From NCBI GenBank assembly GCA_039933105.1, contig JBDTOT010000020.1:1-64000 (forward strand): a stretch of 64,000 bases of DNA, read 5' to 3'. Position 1 is the first letter of the stretch. Each line of letters opens with the position of its first letter. A program made the position numbers and the translations under genes. Below the pieces are notes generated by a model that saw nothing but the letters and a program-made list of their open reading frames with translations, was not told the DNA's origin and ran no database searches. Positions 26,269-37,219 of the stretch are shown here, piece by piece. This stretch comes from FEN-1219 sp039933105 (GTDB lineage: Bacteria > Pseudomonadota > Gammaproteobacteria > Steroidobacterales > Rariloculaceae).

Positions 26269-27153
26269 TCACTCTCCTCGCTGCAACGCCGCGATGCGTT
26301 CCTCGAGCGGCGGATGCGACATGAACAGACGGCGCAGTCCAGTGGCCGGACCGCTCGCGATGCCGAACGCCTGCAACGCTTCGGGCAACTGAGCCGGCTG
26401 ATGCACGCGCTGCAGACCTTGGAGCGCACTGATCATCGATTGGCGTCCCGCCAGTTTCGCGCCGCCCGCGTCGGCACGAAACTCACGCTGTCGTGAGTAC
26501 CACATCACGATCATGCTCGCCAAAATGCCGAGCAGCATCTGCGCGACCAGGCTTGCTATGAAAAAACCGGCGCCGCCACCGCGCTCGTTGCGGAGCAACA
26601 CGCGATCGACGACGAAGCCCACGATCCGCGACAGAAACACCACGAAAGTGTTCAGAACGCCCTGCAGCAAGGTCAGCGTGACCATATCGCCGTTGGCGAC
26701 GTGCGTAATCTCGTGCCCCAGCACGGCGTCGACCTCGCCCTGCCCAAGCCGTTGCAACAGCCCGGTGCTCACCGCGACGAGCGCGTTGTTGCGAGTCGGG
26801 CCAGTCGCGAACGCATTCACGTCAGGCGAGTCGTAGATCGCAACCTGCGGCCGGCGGATGTTCGCCGCATCGGCATGCCGGTAGACCGTGCTCACGAGCC
26901 AGCTCTCGGTCGAGTTCCGGGGCGTATCGATCACACGCGCGCCGGTCGACATCTTGGCGAGCCACTTCGACATGGCGAGCGAGATCAGGGAACCCGAAAA
27001 TCCCACTACGGCCGAGAAGACGAGCAGGTTGCCGAGATCCAACGAGCTGCCGTTGCGCGCCAGCACTTGATCGACGCCGAAGATGTTCAGCACGACATAG
27101 ATGACGGCCAAAACCGCCACGTTGGTGAGCGCAAACAGAAACACTCTCTTCAT
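26269..27153 (-). CDS. htpX: Membrane zinc metalloprotease HtpX
   Basis: A 294-residue integral membrane protease (M48) that degrades misfolded inner-membrane proteins. The N-terminus has two membrane helices (about 4-26 and 38-60). The zinc site is HEITH (147-151) with a downstream Glu in RQREFRADAGGAKLAG, and two more helices lie at about 158-180 and 195-215. Length and start (MKRVFLFALTNVAVLA) match E. coli HtpX. The 5' leader carries a 9-bp hairpin immediately before the ribosome site (see separate entry). Confidence 0.96.
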   Translation of the reverse strand: MKRVFLFALTNVAVLAVIYVVLNIFGVDQVLARNGSSLDLGNLLVFSAVVGFSGSLISLAMSKWLAKMSTGARVIDTPRNSTESWLVSTVYRHADAANIRRPQVAIYDSPDVNAFATGPTRNNALVAVSTGLLQRLGQGEVDAVLGHEITHVANGDMVTLTLLQGVLNTFVVFLSRIVGFVVDRVLLRNERGGGAGFFIASLVAQMLLGILASMIVMWYSRQREFRADAGGAKLAGRQSMISALQGLQRVHQPAQLPEALQAFGIASGPATGLRRLFMSHPPLEERIAALQRGE

Positions 27154-27164
27154 CTTCGCTCCAA

Positions 27165-27187
27165 TGTTTCTCGAACCCCGAGAAACA
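27165..27187 (-). promoter_or_regulatory. Hairpin in the htpX leader next to its ribosome site
   Basis: TGTTTCTCG (27165-27173) and CGAGAAACA (27179-27187) are perfect inverted repeats around a 5-nt loop. In the htpX mRNA the stem ends three bases before GGAG, which is 5 nt before the ATG. It could be an operator for a dimeric regulator or an RNA hairpin that changes ribosome access. No protein is assigned. Confidence 0.5.
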
Positions 27188-27287
27188 ATGATCAGTAATA
27201 GTGACGCAGATGGATGGTTTCAAGCGGCGACCGGACAGCGCCGTGCAACTGTTAAGATTCCTCTCGTTGCCATCGAACCGAACGCAC

Positions 27288-28226
27288 ATGGCCTCCGACC
27301 GGTCCCAAAACATGAAGTTCGCTGCACTACGCTATGCCGTCGTTTGGCTCGGCTATGCGGCGATGCGGGCCGTTACCTGCCTGCCGTTCGCGTGGCAGCT
27401 GGCATTGGGCCGCGGCTTCGGCCGGTTAATGCGGCTGCTGACGCCGGAACGCCGACGGGTCGTCGCCCGTAACCTCGAGGCCTGCTTTCCTGCATTGCCG
27501 CCGGAGGAGCGAGCGCGCATATCTGCTAAACACTTCGAGGCGCTCGGCGCGTCGATGATTGAAATGGGCATGGGCTGGTTTGGTTCACCGGAAACCGTGC
27601 GCAATCTCGTACACGTAGAAGGTCGCGAACATCTTGCGGCTGCGCTTGCGAAGGGCCGCGGCGTGATTCTGTTCTCGGCCCACTTCACGACTTTCGAGTT
27701 CTTCTGGCCGGCGCTCGCACCCATGTGCACACGGCTATGCGGCATGTACAAAGAGCAACGCAACCCGGTCATGAACCGCATCATGAACAAAGGTCGCGGC
27801 CGCTTTTACGACACGTTGTTCGCAAAAGACAGCCTGCGGGAAATGCTCCGCGCCCTGCGCGACAATGCCGTGGTGTGGTACGCCTCCGATCAGAGCTACG
27901 GCGGCAAGAGCAGCGCACTGATCCCGTTCTTCAGTGAGCCGGCTATGACGAACACCGCGATCAGCCGCATCGCGAAAGCCAGCGGCGCCGTGGTGCTGCC
28001 GTACTTTTGCCGCCGGCTGCCGGACGATACCTACGTCATGAACTTCGGTGCTCCGTTGCCGAGTCTGCCGAGCGAGGACGAAGTGCAGGACACCCGCCGC
28101 CTGACGCAGGTGCTCGAGAGCTACATTCGCCTCTGCCCCGAACAGTACTGGTGGATCCACCGACGCTTCAAGGGGCGCCCCGCACCGCTGCCGGATTTGT
28201 ACGCTGCGCCACGAGCATCCGCGTGA
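27288..28226 (+). CDS. Lipid A biosynthesis acyltransferase (LpxL/HtrB family), copy 1
   Basis: An inner-membrane acyltransferase that adds a secondary acyl chain to Kdo2-lipid A. An N-terminal membrane helix (about 8-30 of the core) precedes RRRVVARNLEACFPALPPEER. The catalytic H-x4-E motif is in FSAHFTTFEFFWP, followed by MYKEQRNPVMNRI, WYASDQSYGGKSSALIPFF and the end motif PEQYWWIHRRFKGRP. The start is uncertain: ATG 27288 and ATG 27312 are both in frame and neither has a clear Shine-Dalgarno sequence. Its last bases overlap the GTG option for the next acyltransferase. Confidence 0.9.
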   Translation: MASDRSQNMKFAALRYAVVWLGYAAMRAVTCLPFAWQLALGRGFGRLMRLLTPERRRVVARNLEACFPALPPEERARISAKHFEALGASMIEMGMGWFGSPETVRNLVHVEGREHLAAALAKGRGVILFSAHFTTFEFFWPALAPMCTRLCGMYKEQRNPVMNRIMNKGRGRFYDTLFAKDSLREMLRALRDNAVVWYASDQSYGGKSSALIPFFSEPAMTNTAISRIAKASGAVVLPYFCRRLPDDTYVMNFGAPLPSLPSEDEVQDTRRLTQVLESYIRLCPEQYWWIHRRFKGRPAPLPDLYAAPRASA

Positions 28227-28246
28227 GCCCGGAAAAGCGTCCGCGC

Positions 28247-29176
28247 ATGCCGCCCGAATTCTCACTCGCGCCGTTCTGGGCGCCGCGCTACTGGCCCACG
28301 TGGCTGCTGCTCGGCGCTTTGCATCTCGCAGCGCGATTGCCCGTTAGCTGGCAGCTGAAGGTCGGTTTCGGTCTCGGTCGCTTGTTGCTGCCGCTGAACC
28401 CGCGCCAGCGACGCGTCGCTCGCCGCAATATCGATCTGTGCTTTCCCGAACTCTCTCTCGACGAGCGCCGCGCCCTGTTGGCCCGGCACTTCGAAGCGGT
28501 CGGTATGTCGTTCGTCGAGATGGGCGTCGGCTGGTTCACGCCGATAGATCGGCTGCTGACACGCGTCGAGATCGCGGGGCGTGAGCACCTCGACACCGCA
28601 CTCGCAGCCGGCAAAGGCGCGCTGCTGTTTACCGCGCATTTCACGACGCTCGAAGTCGGGGTCGCTGTGCTCGAACGGCTGACGCCACAGGCGAGCTGCA
28701 TGTATCGCCCCCAGCGCAACGCGATGATGGACGTGATGATCTTGCGCGGCCGAAACAGATTCGCGACGGATCAGATTCCGCGCGACAACGTGCGTCTGTT
28801 ACTGCGCAATTTGCGCGACAACTACGCCGTCGTTTACCTGCCAGACCAGACGTACCTCGGCAAACAAAGCGAGCTGCTGCCGTTCTTCGGCGAGCCAGCG
28901 GTAACCAACACGGCGACCGGCAAGCTCGCAAAGATCAGCGGCGCCGCCGTGCTGCCGTATTTTTTTAGGCGCCTGCCGAACGGACGCTACCGCGTCGACA
29001 TTGGCCCGCCACTACCGGGCTTGCCCACCGACGACGCCAATGCGGATACGGCGCGGCTATTCGGCGCGCTCGAGAGCTACATTCGCCTGGCGCCCGAGCA
29101 GTACCTCTGGTTGTACAAGAAATTCAAAGGCCGGCCCACCCCGCACCCCGACGTCTATACGCGAGTGGCAGGCTAG
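28247..29176 (+). CDS. Lipid A biosynthesis acyltransferase (LpxL/HtrB family), copy 2
   Basis: A 309-residue LpxL-type acyltransferase, close to E. coli LpxL in length and in its N-terminus (FWAPRYWPTWLLLG). The catalytic H-x4-E motif is FTAHFTTLEVG, followed by MYRPQRNAMMDV, VVYLPDQTYLGKQSELLPFF and PEQYLWLYKKFKGRP. I prefer ATG 28247 with GGAA upstream; a GTG at 28223 overlapping the previous stop (GTGA) would add eight residues. Tandem copies probably put two different secondary chains on lipid A, or act on different substrates. It converges with kdkA, overlapping by 4 bp. Confidence 0.92.
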   Translation: MPPEFSLAPFWAPRYWPTWLLLGALHLAARLPVSWQLKVGFGLGRLLLPLNPRQRRVARRNIDLCFPELSLDERRALLARHFEAVGMSFVEMGVGWFTPIDRLLTRVEIAGREHLDTALAAGKGALLFTAHFTTLEVGVAVLERLTPQASCMYRPQRNAMMDVMILRGRNRFATDQIPRDNVRLLLRNLRDNYAVVYLPDQTYLGKQSELLPFFGEPAVTNTATGKLAKISGAAVLPYFFRRLPNGRYRVDIGPPLPGLPTDDANADTARLFGALESYIRLAPEQYLWLYKKFKGRPTPHPDVYTRVAG

Positions 29177-29907
29177 CGCGTCGCACTGGCCGCCGCGGGC
29201 TGGTCGTAGCCACGCTTGAGTTCGCCCCAGGCTTCGGCATCGAACGCGGTGCCGGTCTCGAGCGCGACCTTGCGTAGCGAGCGCTGCAACCGCTCGAGGC
29301 CGAGTCGCTGCCAATCACCAGCCGGTTTCGAGCGCGCATTGTCGAAGTCCACGAGGAACACGTCGCCGCGATCGTCGATCAGTAGGTTGTGTGCGGTCAC
29401 GTCCGGATGATCGACGCCGTGATTGTGAACCGACCGCACGACGCCGCCGATCTTGTGCCAGCACTCAGGGGGCACCTGGCCCTGCGCGATGAACCAGGAA
29501 AGCTTCCGTGTATCCGGCAGGTAGGACGTAATGATATCGGCGGTGTAGATCGCGCCCGTGCGATACACGTGCGCGGCCACGGGACTCGGCACCGGCAAGC
29601 CCGCTGCGCGCAGGCCCCGAAGCAACCGCCACTCGCGGAACGCGCGCGTGCGCTCGAGCCCGAGCCAGAGGTAGTGATCTTCGACGAACCGTGCGACGAG
29701 CCCGCCGCGGTGGTAATGCCGCAGCACCCAGCGATCATCGCCGTGGGCAACGATCAGCACCTCGCCGCGCCCGGACGTCTCGAGCGCCACGGCACCAGCT
29801 CGCTGCCATTCGCCGGCATCAAACCACCCGGGCACGGGCACCTCACCGAGTGAAACGGCTGCCAACATCGCGTGCCTGCCGCTGCGCACTATCAGCGCGT
29901 CAACCAT
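29173..29907 (-). CDS. kdkA: 3-deoxy-D-manno-octulosonic acid kinase
   Basis: A 244-residue LPS core kinase of the eukaryotic-like kinase fold, which phosphorylates the Kdo residue at the 4-position in species with a single Kdo. VLRHYHRGGLVARF is the lysine region, FREWRLLRGLRAAGLPVP follows, and the catalytic loop is GVDHPDVTAHNLLI with the metal site VFLVDFDNAR. ATG 29907 has GAGG eight bases upstream, so I prefer it to the GTG at 29913. It overlaps waaF by 8 bp and is thus coupled to core heptose assembly. Confidence 0.92.
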   Translation of the reverse strand: MVDALIVRSGRHAMLAAVSLGEVPVPGWFDAGEWQRAGAVALETSGRGEVLIVAHGDDRWVLRHYHRGGLVARFVEDHYLWLGLERTRAFREWRLLRGLRAAGLPVPSPVAAHVYRTGAIYTADIITSYLPDTRKLSWFIAQGQVPPECWHKIGGVVRSVHNHGVDHPDVTAHNLLIDDRGDVFLVDFDNARSKPAGDWQRLGLERLQRSLRKVALETGTAFDAEAWGELKRGYDQPAAASATR

Positions 29908-30961
29908 CGACACGGCCTCGCGCGGGCAAGTCGCGCGCTCGCCTGAGTTGCGCGAGTGCGGCTTCCACGCGCTCGACCGAGATCTCTGTCAGGCAACGCA
30001 GATGACCGAGCGGGCACTCCCGCTCAAAGCATGGGCTGCACTCGATGCCGAGATACACGACCGCCGCAGACGCCGTAAGCGGTGGTGTGAGCTCGGGGGA
30101 TGACGAGCCGTAGATCGCCACGACCGGCGTGCCGCTTGCCGCCGCGACATGCAGGAGACCGGAGTCGTTACTGACCGCCGCGTCGGCGGCGGCGGCGAGG
30201 TCGATGACATCTGCCAGCGACGTGGTGCCGCAGAGATTGCGCACCCGCGATTGTCCAGCAGCGGCCGCTATCTCGTCGCCAAGGGGGCGCTCCTTCGCTG
30301 AGCCGAGCACGATGACGTTTGTCCCTCCACCCGCGAGCCACCGAGCGAGCTCCGCAAAACGCGCCGCGGGCCAGCGTTTCGCTGCACCGTATTCCGCTCC
30401 CGGCATCAGCGCGATCAGCGGCTCGCGCGCGCTGAGACCGTGCTCGGCGCGCAACCGCTCCTGATTTGCCGCGCTGACACTCAGGCGCGGATACAGATCC
30501 GCAGGCAACGCCGCCGCCAGCTCGTCAGGTTCGCGACCTAGCGCGACGAAGCGCTTGACGGTTTGGTCGAACGACGCGCTTTGCACTCGTACGTCGTTCA
30601 GTAGCCCGTAGCGCCACTCCCCGCGGAATCCGGTGCGCCGAGGCACGCGCGCTAACCAAGGCACGAGCGCAGCCTTCGCGGAGCGCGGCAACACGATCGC
30701 ACGCGAATAGTTTTCACCGCGCAGCTGGCGGCCGAGCGCACGGCGGCGGCCGATACCGAGCTCACCGTGAGCGACCGCGAGCTCTATTCCTCGCGTAACT
30801 TCGGGCATGCGCTCGAGCACGGGCAGCGACCACGGCGGCGCAACGACGTGAATTTCAGCGGCGGCGTTGCGCTGCTTCAGCAGCCGGTAGAGTGCTTGCG
30901 CCATGACCATGTCGCCGACCCACGAAGGTCCGACGACGAGCACCTTGTCGGACTGCGTCAC
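29900..30961 (-). CDS. waaF: ADP-heptose:LPS heptosyltransferase II
   Basis: A 353-residue GT-B glycosyltransferase (GT9) that adds the second L-glycero-D-manno-heptose to the LPS inner core at the cytoplasmic face. The N-terminal LVVGPSWVGDMVMAQALYR is the WaaF signature. The donor-binding half shows LMPGAEYGAAKRWP, VLGSAKERPLG, NLCGTTSLADVIDL and the NDSGLLHVAAASGTPVVAIYG motif. The GTG start overlaps the hldD stop (GTGA). Together with hldD and kdkA it forms a core-LPS operon. Confidence 0.95.
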   Translation of the reverse strand: MTQSDKVLVVGPSWVGDMVMAQALYRLLKQRNAAAEIHVVAPPWSLPVLERMPEVTRGIELAVAHGELGIGRRRALGRQLRGENYSRAIVLPRSAKAALVPWLARVPRRTGFRGEWRYGLLNDVRVQSASFDQTVKRFVALGREPDELAAALPADLYPRLSVSAANQERLRAEHGLSAREPLIALMPGAEYGAAKRWPAARFAELARWLAGGGTNVIVLGSAKERPLGDEIAAAAGQSRVRNLCGTTSLADVIDLAAAADAAVSNDSGLLHVAAASGTPVVAIYGSSSPELTPPLTASAAVVYLGIECSPCFERECPLGHLRCLTEISVERVEAALAQLRRARDLPARGRVDG

Positions 30962-31905
30962 GCTGGCCGGCCGAGTGCGTCGAGATATGCCCTGACCCCG
31001 GCGCTCACACCGCGAAACGGCGCGGTGTAACCGGCCTCACGCAACGCGACGATATCGGCCTGAGTGAAGCTCTGGTAACGACTCATAAGCTCGGCAGGAA
31101 ACGGGATGTAACGGATCGCGCCTTTGCCGTGCCAGGCGATAACGGCGTTCGCCACATCGTTGAATGTGGCGCTGGCACCGGTACCGAGGTTGAAGATGCC
31201 GGACGGACCGCGCTGCTCGTAAAACCAGAGGTTCACGGCAGCTACGTCGCCCACATATACGAAATCGCGGCGCTGCTCGCCCGCCGCGTAGCCCCCGCTG
31301 CCTTCGAACAACCGCGCCTCGCCGGTGGCGCCAACTTGCCCATTCAAATGGAAAGCCACGCTCGCCATCGAGCCTTTGTGAGTCTCGCCAGGGCCGTACA
31401 CGTTGAAGTACCGCAACCCGACGATCGGCGCGCGCGCCTCGGCGAAGCGGCGGCGCACGTGCTGATCGAATAGCAGCTTCGAGTAGCCGTAAACGTTCAG
31501 AGGCCGTTCCACGCTCGGATCGGCCTCCTTGAACGTGGTGCTCGCGCCGTATACCGCAGCCGACGACGCGTAAATCAATGGCACGGCGTTGGCAATGCAG
31601 TAGTCGAGTAAATCTACGGAGTAACGATAGTTCGTTTCGAGAACATAGCGGCCGTTCCACTCGGTGGTCACGGCGCACGCACCCTGGTGGAAGATCGCAT
31701 CGATCTTCCCGAGAGCGCGGGATTTTAGGCGACCGAGGAAATCATCCTTGTCGAAGTAGTCGGCGATATCACAACCGACGAGATTCGCGAACTTCCGGCC
31801 GTCGGTCATGTCGTCGACGACGACCACGTCGTCGTGCCCGCGGCTATTCAGTTCGCCGACGACGTTGCTTCCAATGAACCCGGCGCCGCCGGTAACTACG
31901 ATCAT
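30958..31905 (-). CDS. hldD: ADP-L-glycero-D-manno-heptose 6-epimerase HldD
   Basis: A 315-residue short-chain dehydrogenase/epimerase that makes ADP-L,D-heptose for the LPS core using bound NADP. The dinucleotide loop GGAGFIGSNVV is at the N-terminus. The catalytic YxxxK is in NVYGYSKLLFDQHVR, preceded by IYASSAAVYGAS, and RYFNVYGPGETHKGSMASVAFH is the HldD hallmark. E. coli HldD has 310 residues. It is first in hldD-waaF-kdkA. Confidence 0.97.
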   Translation of the reverse strand: MIVVTGGAGFIGSNVVGELNSRGHDDVVVVDDMTDGRKFANLVGCDIADYFDKDDFLGRLKSRALGKIDAIFHQGACAVTTEWNGRYVLETNYRYSVDLLDYCIANAVPLIYASSAAVYGASTTFKEADPSVERPLNVYGYSKLLFDQHVRRRFAEARAPIVGLRYFNVYGPGETHKGSMASVAFHLNGQVGATGEARLFEGSGGYAAGEQRRDFVYVGDVAAVNLWFYEQRGPSGIFNLGTGASATFNDVANAVIAWHGKGAIRYIPFPAELMSRYQSFTQADIVALREAGYTAPFRGVSAGVRAYLDALGRPA

Positions 31906-31924
31906 GGCGGCGAGCGCTAACCCG

Positions 31925-32146
31925 TCATCGCGGGCTGTCGCCGATCAGGCGGTACGTCGAGCTGCAATAGGGGCATTTTGCCTCGCCCGTGACCTCGACC
32001 GGCAGGTAGACCTTAGGGTGGGAGTTCCACAGATACATGCTCGGTTGTGGGCAGTGCAACGGAAGATCGGCACGCGTGACCTCGTAGACCCGTTCCGCGT
32101 TGGCCGCTTCGAGCTGTTCCCCCACCCTGCCGTGACGTTCGCGCAC
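31925..32146 (-). CDS. CHCC-type zinc-finger protein
   Basis: A 73-residue protein with a CHCC zinc finger (zf-CHCC; related to the mitochondrial complex I subunit NDUFS6). The likely ligands are in LPLHCPQPSMYLWNSHPKV and the C-terminal EAKCPYCSSTYRL. The start is inferred: AGGAG lies seven bases before GTG 32146, while the frame is open further upstream. The function in bacteria is unknown. Between hldD and glnE on the same strand. Confidence 0.83.
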   Translation of the reverse strand: MRERHGRVGEQLEAANAERVYEVTRADLPLHCPQPSMYLWNSHPKVYLPVEVTGEAKCPYCSSTYRLIGDSPR

Positions 32147-32193
32147 CACTAATCTCCTGATTCGTGCCGCGGGATTATACCCGTGGCGCTGGA

Positions 32194-35031
32194 TCATTCA
32201 CCGGCAACGCCGTTGAACACTTCATTCCACACGTCGGTTACGACCGCCCGGGCCTCGACGAACTCGGTCCCGGCCACCACGCGTCGACGCTCGTCTAACG
32301 CAAGCTCGTGCACGCGCTGGCGCAAGGCAAGGTATGCGTCCTTCACTTGCAGGCAACGCTCGGCCGGAACGAGGCCGACGCGCTCGAGCGCCTCGAGCTG
32401 ACGCACGTTGTCCGGAAACTCGACCAGCTCGGGAAACTCCGCCGAATGCGCCAGCACCCAGTAGTCGACTAGAAACTCTATGTCCGCGATCCCGCCAGCG
32501 TCCTGTTTGAGGTCGAACTCGCCCGCCTTCGCCTGCGAGAGTTCGCCGCGCATGCGCTCGCGCATCTTCACGACCTCCGATGGCAGCTTCGCGCGGTCGA
32601 TGTGCGCTACGAGTATTTCGCGCCGGATCTGCTCGAACGCATCGCACACCGCGCGCGAACCCGCGAGCGCGCGACTGCGCAACAGGGCCTGATGCTCCCA
32701 GACCCACGCTTCGGACTCTTGGTAACGGCGGAAGCCATCGAGGCTCGTCACCAGAAGGCCGGCGCGACCGCTCGGCCGCAACCGCGTATCGATCTCGTAC
32801 AGCTTGCCTGAGCTCGTCTGAATCGAAAGAAAGTGTATGAGGCGCTGCACGAGCCGCGAGAAGAAGCGCTCGTTGTCGAGCGGCGGCGAGCCATCGGTCT
32901 CCTGCTGCTCGCCGCGCGAATCGTGGAGAAACACTAGATCCAAGTCCGAGCCGTAGCCAAGCTCGAGGCCGCCGAGCTTGCCGTAGCCGATGATCCCGAA
33001 TCCCGCCTCGCGCGGCGGCGAGCCGCAGCGTGGCGTGCCGTACTTCGCCACGAGCTCGGCGCGCGCCACACCGAGCGAATAGTCGAGCACGAGCTCGGCG
33101 GTGTCGGTCAAACGGTCGCTGACCTTCATGAGGGGCAGGGAGCCAAGACGATCGGCGATTGCGATCCGGAACAGCGCTGTCCGCTGGAACACACGGATCG
33201 CTTCGAGCACAGCCTCGGTGTCGCCGGGCGACACGTCATGCGTGACGCGCTCGATCGATTCGGCGAGTTCGGCGCGCGAGGGCGGTATGTCGAACAGCCG
33301 CTCGTCGAGCAGTTCATCGAGCAGCAGCGGCTGTTCGGCCAGTTGGCGCGCGAGCCATGCGCTGTCCACGACGAGCTTCAGCAGTCGTTCGAGTGCGGCG
33401 GGGTTCTCGTTCAGCAGCGCGAGGTACGCGCTGCGGCGACCCACGGCGCGGAACACGGGCAGCACGCGCTCGAGGGATTTTGCCGGCGCGACATGCTCGC
33501 CGATCAGCTGCACCGTACGAGTCATCACGGCGGCTAGGCGCTGCTGACCGATGTCATCCATGCGCTGATACAGACCACCGTGTCGCAGATCTTCGAGCAA
33601 CGCGCGCGCGTCCTCGTGGCTGACTAGGGGTGTTTTCGCGAGCATCGCCGCAATGTCGCCGGCTTCCCAAGCCGCACCGACCGGATCGACGGTGCGCCCG
33701 GCGGCGCCCTCGGCTTCCCACGCGACGCTCTTGAACTCCGTTTCGACGATGGCTCTTTCACGATTGAGCCGTTCGTTCAGCGCCGCCCAGCTCCGCTCTC
33801 GGAGCGCGTAGGTGAGCCGCTCGCGCTCCTCGGGATCGGTCGGCAACGTGTGAGTCTGCTGATCGGCGAGAGCCTGCAGGCGGTTCTCGACCACGCGCAG
33901 CAGCCGATACGCGCCCGCGAGCGCGGCCACCGTGCTCTCGGGTAGCTGCCGGTCGCCGACGAGACGCGAAAGCACGCGGAGCAAAGACCGTTCGCGCAGC
34001 TCCGGCCGACGACCGCCGCGCACGATCTGGAACGCCTGCGCTATGAACTCGATCTCGCGGATGCCGCCGGGGCCGAGTTTGATGTTCTCGACCATGTCTT
34101 TACGCGCGACCTCCTGGCTGATCAGGCGTTTCATCTGGCGCAGCGCGTCGAACACGCCGTAGTCGAGATAGCGGCGATACACGAACGGCGTGAGCACGAA
34201 ATCGAAGACGTCGCGCATGAACTCGTGACCCGTGAGCAATCGGGCCTTCACGTACGCATAGCGCTCCCAGTCACGGCCGTGCTCGACGAGATACGACTCG
34301 AGGGCGCCCAAGCTCACGGCCAACGGGCCGCTGGCGCCGAACGGCCGCAGCCGTGTATCCACGCGATACACGAAGCCGTCCTCGGTGCGCTGATCGAGCA
34401 GCCGGATCAGCAGTTGGCACAAGCGTTGATAGTAGGTCTCCGGCTCGACACTCAGCCCTGCGGCAGACTCCTCCGGAGGGTCCGGGTACACGAAAACAAG
34501 GTCGACGTCGGAAGAAAAATTCAGCTCCTTGCCGCCGAGTTTGCCCATGCCGAGCACGAGCAGCGGCAGCTCACGACCGGATGAGTTCCGCGGCCGGCCG
34601 AAGCGCGGCTCGAGCTGCGCCGCGGCGAACCTCGCTGCAATGTCGATCAGGCACTCGGCGAGCACCGACACGTCGGCCAGCGTGACTTCGAGGGTCGCAA
34701 GCCCGGCAATATCGCGCCACGCAATTCGCGCCATCTCGATCTGGCGCATACGCCGCAGCGCCGTCATGGCTTGCGCCTCGGTTGCCGACTCGAGATGCAG
34801 CCGGGCGCGAATGGCGGCGGCGTCGAGCGGAGCGGAATCGCTGAGACGATCGAGCAGCGCTTGCGGGTAGCGCAGCAGCACGCCCAGCACGAAGTCGCTG
34901 ACCACGGTGACGCGAACAGCGGACTCCACGAGTTCCGCCGGCAGCGGCACGGATAGCTCCGCGAGCCGCGCGGCTACACGCTCGTAGCGCTCGGTCAGAG
35001 TCGCCGGCAGATCAGACGGAGGTCGCAGCAT
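32194..35031 (-). CDS. glnE: Glutamine synthetase adenylyltransferase/deadenylylase GlnE
   Basis: A 945-residue bifunctional enzyme that adds and removes AMP on glutamine synthetase according to nitrogen status (PII and glutamine). Two nucleotidyltransferase cores are visible. The N-terminal deadenylylase has GMGKLGGKELNFSSDVD (about 161-177), and the C-terminal adenylylase has GYGKLGGLELGYGSDLD (near 680). Each is followed by an all-helical domain, with KLGPGGIREIEFIAQ in the first half and KQDAGGIADIEFLVDY in the second. The length matches E. coli GlnE (946). Confidence 0.96.
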   Translation of the reverse strand: MLRPPSDLPATLTERYERVAARLAELSVPLPAELVESAVRVTVVSDFVLGVLLRYPQALLDRLSDSAPLDAAAIRARLHLESATEAQAMTALRRMRQIEMARIAWRDIAGLATLEVTLADVSVLAECLIDIAARFAAAQLEPRFGRPRNSSGRELPLLVLGMGKLGGKELNFSSDVDLVFVYPDPPEESAAGLSVEPETYYQRLCQLLIRLLDQRTEDGFVYRVDTRLRPFGASGPLAVSLGALESYLVEHGRDWERYAYVKARLLTGHEFMRDVFDFVLTPFVYRRYLDYGVFDALRQMKRLISQEVARKDMVENIKLGPGGIREIEFIAQAFQIVRGGRRPELRERSLLRVLSRLVGDRQLPESTVAALAGAYRLLRVVENRLQALADQQTHTLPTDPEERERLTYALRERSWAALNERLNRERAIVETEFKSVAWEAEGAAGRTVDPVGAAWEAGDIAAMLAKTPLVSHEDARALLEDLRHGGLYQRMDDIGQQRLAAVMTRTVQLIGEHVAPAKSLERVLPVFRAVGRRSAYLALLNENPAALERLLKLVVDSAWLARQLAEQPLLLDELLDERLFDIPPSRAELAESIERVTHDVSPGDTEAVLEAIRVFQRTALFRIAIADRLGSLPLMKVSDRLTDTAELVLDYSLGVARAELVAKYGTPRCGSPPREAGFGIIGYGKLGGLELGYGSDLDLVFLHDSRGEQQETDGSPPLDNERFFSRLVQRLIHFLSIQTSSGKLYEIDTRLRPSGRAGLLVTSLDGFRRYQESEAWVWEHQALLRSRALAGSRAVCDAFEQIRREILVAHIDRAKLPSEVVKMRERMRGELSQAKAGEFDLKQDAGGIADIEFLVDYWVLAHSAEFPELVEFPDNVRQLEALERVGLVPAERCLQVKDAYLALRQRVHELALDERRRVVAGTEFVEARAVVTDVWNEVFNGVAGE

Positions 35032-35118
35032 CGATAGTGGCGTGAGTCCAACTTGAGGCTCGCAGCATCGACCGGATCAAGCATCCCACACCGAGACGGG
35101 ACTTTCTGGACGCACCCC

Positions 35119-35152
35119 CAAAAAAGAAAGCCCCGCGATGTGCGGGGCTTTC
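35119..35152 (-). terminator. Rho-independent terminator after groEL
   Basis: AAAGCCCCGC and GCGGGGCTTT form a 10-bp stem (35127-35152) with a 6-nt loop. On the minus strand it is followed by CTTTTTT, a proper U-tract. It lies 28-61 bp after the groEL stop codon. Confidence 0.9.
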
Positions 35153-35179
35153 GATTCGAGCGTGCGGGCTCGAGAACGT

Positions 35180-36817
<1,638 letters not shown>

Positions 36818-36868
36818 GACTCTTTCTCCTGGAAAATTTGAAAACTCGCTTAAAGGATTGGGGTTCGA

Positions 36869-37159
36869 TTACTTCTCGATGACCGCCATGACGTCGTCTT
36901 CGCGCATGACCAGCAGGTCTTCGCCATCGATCTTGATCTCGGTGCCGGAGTACTTGCCGAACAGCACCTTGTCGCCTTTCTTCAGGTCGAGGGGGCGAAT
37001 TTCACCGGTCTCGAGCAGTTTGCCTTTGCCGACCGCTACCACCTCGCCCTTGCTGGGCTTCTCGGTGGCGCTATCCGGGATCACGATGCCGCCCGGGGAC
37101 TTGCGCTCCTCTTCGGTACGCCGAACTACGACGCGATCGTGCAGGGGACGAAGTTTCAT
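36869..37159 (-). CDS. groES: Co-chaperonin GroES (Hsp10)
   Basis: A 96-residue heptamer subunit that caps GroEL. It begins MKLRPLHDRVVVRR; the mobile loop is EERKSPGGIVIPDSATEKPS, followed by GEVVAVGKGK and KVLFGKYSGTEIKIDGED. ATG 37159 has GGGAG seven bases upstream and gives the family start; an upstream in-frame start at 37177 would add six residues. It is controlled by the CIRCE element and a sigma32-like promoter. Confidence 0.97.
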   Translation of the reverse strand: MKLRPLHDRVVVRRTEEERKSPGGIVIPDSATEKPSKGEVVAVGKGKLLETGEIRPLDLKKGDKVLFGKYSGTEIKIDGEDLLVMREDDVMAVIEK

Positions 37160-37219
37160 GAATGCTCCCTTATTCAAGCATTTGAATCGATTTTGGATTG
37201 TCTGACCGGCCGCTTTTCG

